This document shows positions 1 through 6,850 of a DNA stretch of 6,872 nucleotides, in pieces. The notes beneath the pieces were generated by a model. The model saw nothing but the letters and a program-made list of their open reading frames with translations. It made no database searches and was not told the DNA's origin. Source of the DNA: CAYJDR01 sp964368965 (GTDB lineage Bacteria > Chrysiogenota > Deferribacteres > Deferribacterales > Mucispirillaceae); contig CAYJDR010000071.1 of assembly GCA_964368965.1 (NCBI GenBank), positions 1 through 6,872 on the forward strand. Direction: 5' to 3'. The first letter of the stretch is position 1; every line of letters starts with the position of its first letter. Both the position numbers and the translations under genes were made by a program.

Positions 1-962
1 CCCATATAATATGCACCAATATCATAATGGTCATACAAAAAAGTTATACCATTTTGATTTACTGAGAACTTTTCACTCAAGAAAATGCTCTCAAACTCAT
101 CAATTTCGCCATCATAGTATTCAATCATTTTTTGCTTTAATAATGCTAAAAGCTCTTTATCATCAGTTGTTTTCATAATGCTATCAAGCGTAATCACATC
201 ACCTGTTTCAAGTGAATATGTGTAGCCATATGTGCCACCACTACCATGAGCACCACCCGTAAACTCATAGTACCAAAACTGCATTGAAATTATTTTATCG
301 TCCATATAGTTAAGCGAAAAAATGTGGTGATCACCAAAACCAATCATAATGAAATCATCTTCAACTATCCACGACTGCATAGTTTCATAAAGCGCTATAA
401 AATCATTTGTTTTTGATTTATAGATATCGTCAAGCTGTTTATTGATTTTCTTAGTAGCTTCACTATCGCCATTAATTTGCACACGGTCTTGTGCAAAATC
501 AACAATAATTTTTTCACCTTTATAGAAAAATGGTTGGTCAAAAACGTATCGTTCAACCGACAACTCATGCATAACATCAAGTGCGACATCAAACTTACGC
601 TTGCCGTTGCTCCATGTGCCTGTGAATTTATTATCATTAGGTGTGAGCCTAAAATATGCTGATGAATCTTTCGGATTATATGATTTTGCATCTTCTGCAA
701 ACTCGTAAACAAGCCATGAATGTTCACCTTTTTCGCCAGCTGTTAGCTTTATATTTGTTTGATACTTATCATAATAATAATGCCCATGCAGATTATCCAT
801 ATCGTATAAAAACATAGTGATAGGCAAGTTTTTATTTATTGTACCCTTTAGCACATATTGCGTTGCGCCCATCTCTTTAGTAAGCATGAATGGCACTTGT
901 GCAAAAGCATGCACTGACACTAATAGTATTGATAATGTTAGTAAAACTTGCTTAATCTTCAT
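1..962 (-). CDS. Secreted DUF4163/DUF3298-like protein, 3'-truncated by window edge
   Basis: The frame is open from the ATG at 962-960 to the left edge: 320 codons plus two bases, with no stop seen. Residues 1-21 form a signal peptide: Lys2 and Lys4, a hydrophobic core LLTLSILLV, then the cleavage motif A19-F20-A21 before Q22. The mature protein should be periplasmic or secreted; there is no lipobox Cys. Residues about 33-130 look like a beta-rich module (GTINKNLPITMFLY, HYYYDKY, FTGTWSNGKRKF). Residues about 145-200 resemble DUF4163 (INKQLDDIYKS). Residues about 225-320 match the DUF3298/RsiV-type pattern: FWYYEFTGGAHG, then GTYGYTYSLETGDVITLD, then FLYDHYDIGAYYMG at the edge. Few residues are probably missing, since that last motif lies near the end of the family fold. 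Start choice rests on AGGTGA at 971-976, 8 bases upstream and inside the preceding gene. RsiV itself is a membrane anti-sigma factor, but no transmembrane helix or sigma-binding segment is visible here. Function is unknown. Confidence 0.8.
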   Translation of the reverse strand, partial: MKIKQVLLTLSILLVSVHAFAQVPFMLTKEMGATQYVLKGTINKNLPITMFLYDMDNLHGHYYYDKYQTNIKLTAGEKGEHSWLVYEFAEDAKSYNPKDSSAYFRLTPNDNKFTGTWSNGKRKFDVALDVMHELSVERYVFDQPFFYKGEKIIVDFAQDRVQINGDSEATKKINKQLDDIYKSKTNDFIALYETMQSWIVEDDFIMIGFGDHHIFSLNYMDDKIISMQFWYYEFTGGAHGSGGTYGYTYSLETGDVITLDSIMKTTDDKELLALLKQKMIEYYDGEIDEFESIFLSEKFSVNQNGITFLYDHYDIGAYYM

Positions 963-1824
963 AGTTTCTTTCACCTGCTGCGTTTTCGTTCATGAAGATG
1001 TCTATAACATCACGTTCTGGTTGCACGAGTGATTTTTCATAGTGGCATACCCACATGTTTCCCTTATCCATTTCGCCGTTTTCGTCAATGCTGTCAATAG
1101 TATTTCCGTTTTCTATCGGATTATCTTTATCATAAATATATGTGAGCATGTTATATGCGTGGTTGACGACAAAGTTTGGGTCGACATCGTGAAAGTGGTA
1201 TTGCAAATCTGGTAAGAATAGCGTCTCCATACCTAGTGTATCTACTAGGAAATCGCTTGCGCCCTCTATATTGAAAAAGCGAACATTTACAGCAAGATAG
1301 ATAAACCTAAAATCACGTGGTATATCATGGCTGCGAATATAGTCAGCTGTGAACATTTTGCCAGAGTTTGGAAAATAGACAGCTTCGCATGTCGGGTAAA
1401 TATCTAATAATGCTTGAGCATAATCCATAACCATATTTGCACGGTCTTTATAGTCTAGCTGTGCAGCGAGTAAATCAGTAGCGACTACTTGGAACTTGCA
1501 TTCAGATAAAATACGCTCTCTATCTTGCTGGCAATCCCACATTTGTGTAACTGTAAATTCGTCAATAACATTTCTATCAAACTCGGTGCAATCCGTAACC
1601 ATTAGTTGCGGTGGTATCGGCATAGGCGATTTATATGTGTTGACGGAAAATATTTTTGTATCACCTAGCGCCTCTACATCGCCAATGTGTTTTTGCAAAC
1701 TTGGCAACATCTCTGCTGGTGTAGGGTTTTTACACTCATCTTTCATAAGCAATTGGATAACAAACACTAAGTTTTGCGAATTATTTTCGCTATCTAAATC
1801 TTGTTGGAAAGTTTCGTTTGACAT
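952..1824 (-). CDS. DUF4261-like cytoplasmic protein
   Basis: A 290-residue soluble protein with no signal peptide or membrane segment. From memory, its motifs resemble a DUF4261-type family: FVIQLLMKDE near 21-30, PPQLMVTDC near 71-79, TQMWDC at 93-98, AVYFPNSGKMF near 148-158, NVRFFN at 180-185, LFLPDLQYHFH at 202-212, VNHAYN at 220-225 and LVQPERDVIDI near 266-276. No enzymatic activity is established for this family to my knowledge, so no function is inferred. MWDC and NSGKMF look like the most constrained blocks. The length is about that of the full-length family proteins I remember. The start is supported by AAAGGTGG at 1828-1835, three bases before the ATG, and a promoter at 1851-1879. 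The stop codon lies inside the next gene: ATGAAGATTAA carries both the downstream start and this stop, an 11-base overlap. This suggests coupled synthesis with the secreted DUF3298-like protein. The family label is recognition by eye and could be wrong; the coding call is firm. Confidence 0.8.
   Translation of the reverse strand: MSNETFQQDLDSENNSQNLVFVIQLLMKDECKNPTPAEMLPSLQKHIGDVEALGDTKIFSVNTYKSPMPIPPQLMVTDCTEFDRNVIDEFTVTQMWDCQQDRERILSECKFQVVATDLLAAQLDYKDRANMVMDYAQALLDIYPTCEAVYFPNSGKMFTADYIRSHDIPRDFRFIYLAVNVRFFNIEGASDFLVDTLGMETLFLPDLQYHFHDVDPNFVVNHAYNMLTYIYDKDNPIENGNTIDSIDENGEMDKGNMWVCHYEKSLVQPERDVIDIFMNENAAGERNYED
971..976 (-). promoter_or_regulatory. Internal ribosome binding site for the DUF3298-like gene
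   Basis: AGGTGA on the minus strand lies 8 bases upstream of the ATG at 962-960 and inside the 3' end of the DUF4261-like gene. It decides the start of the downstream gene. It also implies that ribosomes finishing the upstream gene could start the next one directly. Confidence 0.6.
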
Positions 1825-1850
1825 GCGCCACCTTTAAAATTTGATTATTT

Positions 1851-1879
1851 ATTCTATAGACGAGTTACGAATATATCAA
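1851..1879 (-). promoter_or_regulatory. Sigma70-type promoter for the DUF4261/DUF3298 operon
   Basis: On the minus strand, TTGATA at 1879-1874 (5 of 6 to TTGACA) is followed after exactly 17 bases by TAGAAT at 1856-1851 (5 of 6 to TATAAT). Transcription would start near 1844, giving a leader of about 20 bases that still contains the AAAGGTGG ribosome binding site at 1835-1828. The spacing and both boxes make this the best promoter match I found in the window. Confidence 0.6.
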
Positions 1880-1881
1880 GA

Positions 1882-1920
1882 TATAATACGGTTGTTGCAT
1901 ATTTTTTATTATTATACTAT
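1882..1920 (+). promoter_or_regulatory. Candidate promoter for the isochorismatase-family gene
   Basis: Two weak options exist in the divergent gap. TATAAT at 1882-1887 is a perfect -10 box but lacks a recognisable -35. TTGTTG at 1892-1897 with TACTAT at 1915-1920 has a 17-base spacer but only 4 of 6 matches in each box. The sequence is so AT-rich that chance matches are likely. One of them probably drives the gene, since its neighbour on the left is divergent. Confidence 0.3.
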
Positions 1921-1949
1921 ATTACGTGTAATAAATCATGAGGTATACT

Positions 1950-2498
1950 ATGAACAAAATCACTAGAAACGATACAGCGCTTGTCGTTATTGATATGCAA
2001 GAAAAACTCGTTAGAGCTATGGATGAAGAAATGCTCGAAACAGTTGTAAATAACGTGGCTGTGCTTGCGGCTTCGCTTCAACTTATGGGCGTACCAGTTA
2101 TTGAAACTGTACAAAACCCGAAAGGACTCGGCAACACTATAAGCGACCTAGAAGAACTCTCACCAGCGTTACGCATTGAGAAAAACGAATTCTCTATCTG
2201 CAAACGTCCAGAGTTTGGCAAATTCTTACAAGATAAAGGCATTAAAAACGTTATCCTAACAGGTATGGAAGCACATATTTGCGTGCTTTTAACAGCTATG
2301 GATTTAGTGGACGCAGGCTATAATGTTTACATAGTTGCAGATGCTGTCATCTCTCGCAACGACTTCAACTGGGAAACTGGGCTTGACATGGCTCAGAAAT
2401 CTGGCGCAAGTGTTACTGTTACAGAAACTGTGCTATATGCCCTTTTAGGCTCATCAGAAGCACCTGAATTTAAAGACATCTTAAAGTTAGTTAGATAA
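1950..2498 (+). CDS. Isochorismatase-family cysteine hydrolase
   Basis: A 182-residue cytoplasmic protein of the isochorismatase-like/YcaC-related superfamily, alpha/beta enzymes that hydrolyse small ethers, amides or carbamoyl compounds through a nucleophilic Cys. The catalytic triad is readable: Asp15 in LVVIDMQEK, Lys78 in RIEKNEFS, and Cys111 in ILTGMEAHICVLLTA. The HIC segment also holds the turn that shapes the active site in this family. Residues 124-136 (YNVYIVADAVISR) and the end (SGASVTVTETVLYALLG) match the family's C-terminal half. The length is that of a complete single-domain member. I prefer ATG 1950 over the in-frame ATG 1938, because GAGGT at 1940-1944 sits 5 bases before 1950 and the 1938 codon lies next to and partly inside that site. 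The longer form would add four residues. The gene is monocistronic, divergent from the DUF4261-like operon and closed by a strong terminator. The substrate cannot be told from sequence; there is no siderophore or NAD-pathway neighbour to support isochorismatase or nicotinamidase activity specifically. Confidence 0.92.
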   Translation: MNKITRNDTALVVIDMQEKLVRAMDEEMLETVVNNVAVLAASLQLMGVPVIETVQNPKGLGNTISDLEELSPALRIEKNEFSICKRPEFGKFLQDKGIKNVILTGMEAHICVLLTAMDLVDAGYNVYIVADAVISRNDFNWETGLDMAQKSGASVTVTETVLYALLGSSEAPEFKDILKLVR

Positions 2499-2502
2499 TT
2501 GC

Positions 2503-2528
2503 AAAGGGGGCAAAAGCCCCCATTTTTT
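2503..2528 (+). terminator. Intrinsic terminator after the isochorismatase-family gene
   Basis: A perfect 6-bp stem, GGGGGC at 2506-2511 pairing with GCCCCC at 2516-2521, has an AAAA loop and is followed by A and six T residues at 2523-2528. It begins 8 bases after the stop codon. The convergent chemoreceptor gene ends at 2532, so the hairpin also sits immediately past its stop. On the minus strand only three T residues follow the stem, so termination from that side is probably weaker. Confidence 0.85.
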
Positions 2529-2531
2529 ATA

Positions 2532-4493
2532 TTACACTTTAAATTTACTAACACGTATCTTTAGCATATCTACACATTGGTGTAGGTGAGAAATTGTACT
2601 CCTTACTTCCTCCACAGCAGATGAGCTCTCCTCTAGCCCAGCGGCTAAAACTTGCGTTGTGTCAACCACGCTATCAATCGCCCTCGTTTGCTGCTGCACA
2701 GACATTGAAACATTGCCAACTGTTGAATTGATTTGCTCAACACTTTTCACTACGGTTACAAACCCTGTAGCAGTTTGTTCAATATTTTCTACACCTGTTA
2801 TCACCGTTTCGCCTGCTAGTGCCATCTCTTTAGAAGCTGTTGCAGACTCACTTTGTAAGGCTGATATAATTATCTCAATTTCACCTGTCGCTTTTTGCGT
2901 ACGCTCTGCGAGTTTACGCACCTCATCTGCTACAACTGCAAACCCTCTGCCAGCATCACCAGCACGTGCAGCCTCGATTGCCGCGTTTAACGCTAGCAAG
3001 TTTGTTTGGTCAGCTATCTCATTGATAACGCTCAATATACTACCAATTTGGTTAGAGCTTGTATTTAAACTTGTGATAGTTATTTGCAATTTATCAGTTT
3101 GCTTATCTATGTCTAATATGCTTGTTTTCACAAAATCTAATTGGCTTGAACCTGTATATGTCGCCTCTGTCGTTTCAGACAATACGCCGATTGCTGTGTT
3201 AAGTTCTTCTGAAGACGATTTTGATATATCTGCAATCTCCTCGATATCACCAAGCACAACTGATAGCTGCTCTGTTTGGGCGTTAAATGTTCGCACAAGT
3301 TCGCCTATTGTGTTTACTAGGTCATTATTGCTAGCAGACACTCTATCTGAACAGTTTTTCACCTCAGATATAATTTCCTTAACGCTTTCAATAAACATGT
3401 TTATATTATATGCTAATTCACCGAATTCATCGTTTGACTTGATATCTAATGTTCTAGTTAAATCGCCATCACCACTTGTTAGTGAAGCAGTTAATTCAAC
3501 AAAATTATTTAATGGCGTTGTAACACCCCTTCTCAATATAATTACAGAAGCTATGGCGATCATTAATGCTAGCATGCCAATAATTGACATAAACATTGAT
3601 GTAAATACATTTATCTCAACATTACTATCCATATAGTTTTCAGTACGTGTGACTATATAGTCTACAAACTCAGAAATAGCGGCATTTGTTTCAGTAACAA
3701 TCACATCATACTCTTCCAGTGTCTTTTGTAAAACAGTGATATCGTCTGCCAACCTTGCCAATGCGTTATCTGCGCTAGTATAGTTTGTGTTAATAGCATC
3801 AACATGTTGCTTATAATCGGCTATGGTGCTTGACATAATATACTCTAGCGAATCATATGCGGTGGTATCTGCGGCTAATTGTGCAAATGGCATTGGATCT
3901 ACATTTGCATGAGCTTCGATAATTACAACTGTCGCATCAAAAAGATACTTAGTAAAATTCGTAGTAACACCAATAAGTGTATTATTATAAGCACTTTTTG
4001 TAATTTCAAAGTTTGTCATATCAACTAGCGATACAACTGCATTAGATACCTCTTTGTTAAATAGTGAATAATCAACGTCAACTTCATGCTTCGTTGCAAC
4101 TATACGTGAAGCCGATTCGATTAATTTTATAACTTGGTCATTAAATTCAGGCAACTTATCGCTAATTACAGAGTTATAATCTGCGCCGAAGCTCTCATAT
4201 AGTGCGAGTAATTCATCCATCTTGCCATGCAACTGGTTTTGAGCATCTGCAACAGTGTCTGCATGTTTTTGGTCAGGTATGTTTAGATAGCTAGTGATTG
4301 CACTCTCAAGGTATATAATATCATGCTCAATATCCATTATCTTAACTAAAGCAGGAATATAATTTGATTGCATTAGTTCAGTGTTCTTTTGCGACACATT
4401 AGAAAAGTAGTAAGATGCAACAACACTAACAGCTACTAACGATAGTAATAAAATAGTCACTAAATACAGCTTAAATTTGACAGTTAATCTCAT
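2532..4493 (-). CDS. Methyl-accepting chemotaxis protein (downstream paralog)
   Basis: A 653-residue transmembrane chemoreceptor that would control CheA through CheW in polar arrays. Layout: TM1 about 9-29 (LYLVTILLLSLVAVSVVASYY), an extracytoplasmic all-helical sensor about 30-298, TM2 about 299-320, HAMP about 321-372 (SGDGDLTRTL at 340-349), then the helical signalling domain to the end. The hairpin tip is at 492-532, with DQTNLLALNAAIEAARAG and GRGFAVVADEVRKLAERT. Sensor size and helical content suggest a double four-helix arrangement like the HBM class; this is inference and no ligand residues are recognised. The protein ends SKFKV with no CheR-binding pentapeptide. GAGGT at 4500-4504 lies 6 bases before the ATG and supports the start. 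It is a paralog of the receptor upstream on the same strand, with one residue less, the indel falling between residues 160 and 181. A candidate promoter and an upstream terminator suggest its own transcript. Confidence 0.95.
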   Translation of the reverse strand: MRLTVKFKLYLVTILLLSLVAVSVVASYYFSNVSQKNTELMQSNYIPALVKIMDIEHDIIYLESAITSYLNIPDQKHADTVADAQNQLHGKMDELLALYESFGADYNSVISDKLPEFNDQVIKLIESASRIVATKHEVDVDYSLFNKEVSNAVVSLVDMTNFEITKSAYNNTLIGVTTNFTKYLFDATVVIIEAHANVDPMPFAQLAADTTAYDSLEYIMSSTIADYKQHVDAINTNYTSADNALARLADDITVLQKTLEEYDVIVTETNAAISEFVDYIVTRTENYMDSNVEINVFTSMFMSIIGMLALMIAIASVIILRRGVTTPLNNFVELTASLTSGDGDLTRTLDIKSNDEFGELAYNINMFIESVKEIISEVKNCSDRVSASNNDLVNTIGELVRTFNAQTEQLSVVLGDIEEIADISKSSSEELNTAIGVLSETTEATYTGSSQLDFVKTSILDIDKQTDKLQITITSLNTSSNQIGSILSVINEIADQTNLLALNAAIEAARAGDAGRGFAVVADEVRKLAERTQKATGEIEIIISALQSESATASKEMALAGETVITGVENIEQTATGFVTVVKSVEQINSTVGNVSMSVQQQTRAIDSVVDTTQVLAAGLEESSSAVEEVRSTISHLHQCVDMLKIRVSKFKV

Positions 4494-4524
4494 ATTTTTA
4501 CCTCAGTATTTTTTGCTTCATACC

Positions 4525-4554
4525 AATTTAGGCAAATATTCAACAACACGTCAA
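4525..4554 (-). promoter_or_regulatory. Candidate sigma70-type promoter of the downstream chemoreceptor
   Basis: Minus-strand TTGACG at 4554-4549 (5 of 6) and TAAATT at 4530-4525 (4 of 6) are separated by 18 bases. The start would fall near 4518, leaving a leader of about 25 bases with the GAGG site. A sigma28-type flagellar promoter was looked for and not found. Confidence 0.4.
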
Positions 4555-4596
4555 TTTTATTTTACTTATTATTAAATTTATTTTTATCTATTAAAG

Positions 4597-4645
4597 TTTT
4601 AACCAAAGTCAAAAACAAAACATATTGTTATTTTAACAAAAGTCA
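4597..4645. repeat. Paired 15-bp direct repeat with overlapping palindrome, operator-like
   Basis: TTTTAACCAAAGTCA at 4597-4611 and TTTTAACAAAAGTCA at 4631-4645 differ at one base and start 34 bases apart. The second copy overlaps a palindrome, TTGTTA-TTT-TAACAA, at 4625-4639. The block lies between the terminator of the upstream chemoreceptor and the candidate promoter of the downstream one, so it could bind a regulator. In DNA this AT-rich, chance similarity is also possible. Confidence 0.4.
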
Positions 4646-4646
4646 T

Positions 4647-4672
4647 AAAAAAACCTGCCATAAAGGCAGGTT
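4647..4672 (-). terminator. Intrinsic terminator of the upstream chemoreceptor gene
   Basis: On the minus strand, AACCTGCC (4672-4665) pairs with GGCAGGTT (4659-4652) around a 5-base loop, and the stem runs into a T-tract (A residues at 4647-4653 on the plus strand). It lies 23 bases past the stop codon at 4696. It should largely separate the two chemoreceptor transcripts. Confidence 0.85.
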
Positions 4673-4695
4673 AATTATATAATTAAGAAAGTATA

Positions 4696-6660
4696 TTAGA
4701 TTTTAAATCGACTAACTAATATCTTTAGTTGCTCCACACGTTGCTGTAAGTGGGCGATAGTTGTGTTCACTTCTGCAACAGCAGTTGTGCTTTGCTCTAA
4801 CCCAGATGCAAAAATTTGGGTAGTATCAACAACACTGCCGATTGCTATCGACTGCTTGTGAACAGAGTCAGACACGTTGCCGATAGTTGTGTTGATTTCT
4901 TCAACGCTATGAACAACTGTTTCAAACCCGTTTGCAGTTTCTTCAATGTCGTTCACACCTTTTATAACTGTTTCACCAGCTACAGACATTTCTTTTGATG
5001 CTGTCGCCGACTCATTTTGTAATGCTGTGATGATTGTTTCAATCTCACCTGTAGCTTTTTGTGTGCGTTCTGCTAGTTTACGTACCTCATCAGCAACTAC
5101 GGCAAACCCTCTACCAGCCTCACCAGCACGTGCTGCCTCGATAGCGGCGTTTAACGCTAGCAAGTTTGTTTGGTCTGCGATATCGTTGATAACGCTTAAG
5201 ATATCTCCAATTTGGTTTGAGCTTGCGTTTAAGCTATTAATTGTAACTTGTAGCTGATCTGTTTGCTTGTTGATTTCCAAGATAGATGTCTTAACGAAGC
5301 CAAGTTGGTTTGAGCCAGCATGTGTCGCATCAGTCGTGCTAGAAAGAACCGTTGTTGTTGCATCAAGTTCATCAGCAGACACTTTTGAAATGTTTGAGAT
5401 TTCATCAATATTTTCAAGCACTACAGATATTTGCTGCATTTGAGATTCAAATGTTTGCACAAGTTCTTCCATCGTTGCTGCAAGTTCGTTATTGCCACTT
5501 GCGACTTCATCAGAAGATACTTTCACTTCGCTTATTATCTCTCTAACGTTTTCAGTAAACATGTTTACATTATGGGCTAAATCTTTGAACTCGTCATTAG
5601 AGTTTATCACTAATGTTCTTGTTAAGTCGCCGTCACCGCTCGTTAACTCTCTAGTCAAGTCAACAAAGTTCGCAAGTGGGCGTAAAATCCCAACCCTCAA
5701 TACATACATAGATATAAATGCAATCAAGATTACTATCACACCAACCATCATCATAAAGTTAGTTGTAAATTCATTTATTGCAACGTTATCAGTCATATTT
5801 TTTGTTGTACCGTTAACAATATAGTCAACAAATTTTGCGATTGATACGTTAGTTGTTGCAACTTTTTCATCGTAGTTTGCGAGTGCTTGTTCAAGCAATG
5901 CGATATCGCCTGCAAGTTGAATTAATGCATTTTCAGCAGCATAATAGTTTGTGTTTATTTCGTTCCTGTATGACTCATAAGCTTGTGGTGTTTCGTTCAT
6001 TATATATTGAAGTGAGTCTAGCGCAGTTGTATCAGATGCCATATCCTCAAACGGTTGTGGATCAATATTGAAATGCGCTTCAGCAATAATACTTGTAGCA
6101 TCGAATAGATACTTCATAAAATCAGTTGAAATTTGCAGCAGCTTAGTATCTATATCAGATGTTTTCTTTGTTTCATATTCTGAAATTTTCACTAAAGAGA
6201 CAATAGCGTTTGAGACTTCAGCTTTAAACTCATCATGAACAATATTTACCTGCTCATTGATAGAAATAATTTTTCCAGCAGCCGACACTAACCCCATAAC
6301 ATCTTCATTAAACTTAGGTAGTTCATCAGCGATTATTGATTTATATGTGAGACCAAAACTATCATACAATGCAACTAATTTTGCCATATTATCGTTCAAT
6401 TTAGTTTGAGCTTCTTCAACGCTTTTAATACGCTCAGGTATAGGTAAGTTTAGATAGTTTGTGATCGCTTGGTGTAGCGCTGCGATATCGTACTCTATAT
6501 CGTTAATATTTAAAAGAGCAGGCATGTATATTGATTGCATTTGCTCAGTATTCTTTTGTGATACTGTAGAAAAATAGTATGATGCTATCGAACTGAATGC
6601 TGTTATACCTAATAACAACCCAGCAACAAGGTATAATTTTACCCTAACTGTAAATCTCAT
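4696..6660 (-). CDS. Methyl-accepting chemotaxis protein (upstream paralog)
   Basis: A 654-residue membrane chemoreceptor with the same plan as its downstream neighbour. TM1 is at about 9-29 (LYLVAGLLLGITAFSSIASYY), the extracytoplasmic helical sensor at about 30-300, TM2 at about 301-322 and HAMP at about 323-373 (SGDGDLTRTL at 341-350). The signalling domain has its hairpin tip at 493-533. Counting by hand, 72 of 82 residues match the paralog across 451-532 of the latter, but only 37 of 90 match in sensor residues 61-150, so the two probably sense different signals. The first extracytoplasmic stretch is better kept (21 of 30 over 31-60, including VSQKNTE). The end is SRFKI, with no CheR-tethering pentapeptide. 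The start is supported by GTGAGG at 6666-6671, 5 bases before the ATG. The ligand is unknown; a helical bimodular sensor is likely from length and composition but not proven. Confidence 0.95.
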   Translation of the reverse strand: MRFTVRVKLYLVAGLLLGITAFSSIASYYFSTVSQKNTEQMQSIYMPALLNINDIEYDIAALHQAITNYLNLPIPERIKSVEEAQTKLNDNMAKLVALYDSFGLTYKSIIADELPKFNEDVMGLVSAAGKIISINEQVNIVHDEFKAEVSNAIVSLVKISEYETKKTSDIDTKLLQISTDFMKYLFDATSIIAEAHFNIDPQPFEDMASDTTALDSLQYIMNETPQAYESYRNEINTNYYAAENALIQLAGDIALLEQALANYDEKVATTNVSIAKFVDYIVNGTTKNMTDNVAINEFTTNFMMMVGVIVILIAFISMYVLRVGILRPLANFVDLTRELTSGDGDLTRTLVINSNDEFKDLAHNVNMFTENVREIISEVKVSSDEVASGNNELAATMEELVQTFESQMQQISVVLENIDEISNISKVSADELDATTTVLSSTTDATHAGSNQLGFVKTSILEINKQTDQLQVTINSLNASSNQIGDILSVINDIADQTNLLALNAAIEAARAGEAGRGFAVVADEVRKLAERTQKATGEIETIITALQNESATASKEMSVAGETVIKGVNDIEETANGFETVVHSVEEINTTIGNVSDSVHKQSIAIGSVVDTTQIFASGLEQSTTAVAEVNTTIAHLQQRVEQLKILVSRFKI

Positions 6661-6698
6661 TTTGGCCTCACTATAATTTAATTTTATCCCAACTTATA

Positions 6699-6727
6699 TT
6701 TGTATATGCAATTAAAATATTAATCAA
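6699..6727 (-). promoter_or_regulatory. Weak candidate promoter of the upstream chemoreceptor
   Basis: Minus-strand TTGATT at 6727-6722 (4 of 6) and TACAAA at 6704-6699 (4 of 6) have a 17-base spacer, with the GTGAGG ribosome site downstream at 6671-6666. The rest of the 147-base gap between this gene and the terminator at 6808 is AT-rich, with no gene visible. Confidence 0.25.
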
Positions 6728-6807
6728 GTATTATTTTAAAAATAAGAAATTTATCGCATACACATGCAATATGAGTGACTAATTAAAAAATAGTTCAGCA
6801 TCTATAC

Positions 6808-6840
6808 AAAAAAAATCCCATACGTGAAGTATGGGATTTT
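6808..6840 (-). terminator. Intrinsic terminator of a gene beyond the right edge
   Basis: A perfect 12-bp stem (AAAATCCCATAC at 6812-6823 with its complement at 6829-6840) surrounds a 5-base loop. On the minus strand it is followed by a run of eight T residues (A residues at 6808-6815). This closes a leftward transcript entering from outside the window. Read rightwards only four T residues follow, so it may work weakly in both directions. Confidence 0.8.
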
Positions 6841-6850
6841 CTGCAATATA

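Noticed and set aside
395..727. Open frame of 110 codons on the minus strand
   Set aside because: It is in another frame inside the DUF3298-like gene, with low-complexity content and no recognisable motif. The overlapping frame has a signal peptide and family motifs.
1496..1837. Open frame of 113 codons on the plus strand
   Set aside because: It is antisense to the DUF4261-like gene and overlaps its start and ribosome binding site. No domain is recognised.
1938..1940. Earlier in-frame ATG for the isochorismatase-family gene
   Set aside because: It has no ribosome binding site of its own, while the GAGGT overlapping it is well placed for the ATG at 1950. The family also usually begins a few residues before the D-x-A-L-x-V-I-D-M-Q motif.
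2659..3636. Open frame of 325 codons on the plus strand
   Set aside because: It lies wholly antisense to the signalling domain of the downstream chemoreceptor. Its Ser/Ile/Val-rich sequence is what the reverse frame of a conserved receptor yields, and a similar shadow appears at 4946-5257 opposite the paralog.
5492..5824. Open frame of 110 codons on the plus strand
   Set aside because: It is antisense to the TM2-HAMP region of the upstream chemoreceptor, and its hydrophobic stretch is just the complement of that region.
6751..6758. Possible sigma28 (flagellar) -10 box, TGCGATAA on the minus strand
   Set aside because: It matches GCCGATAA at 6 of 8 positions, but no TAAA-type -35 lies about 15 bases upstream, and it is about 90 bases from the start codon.
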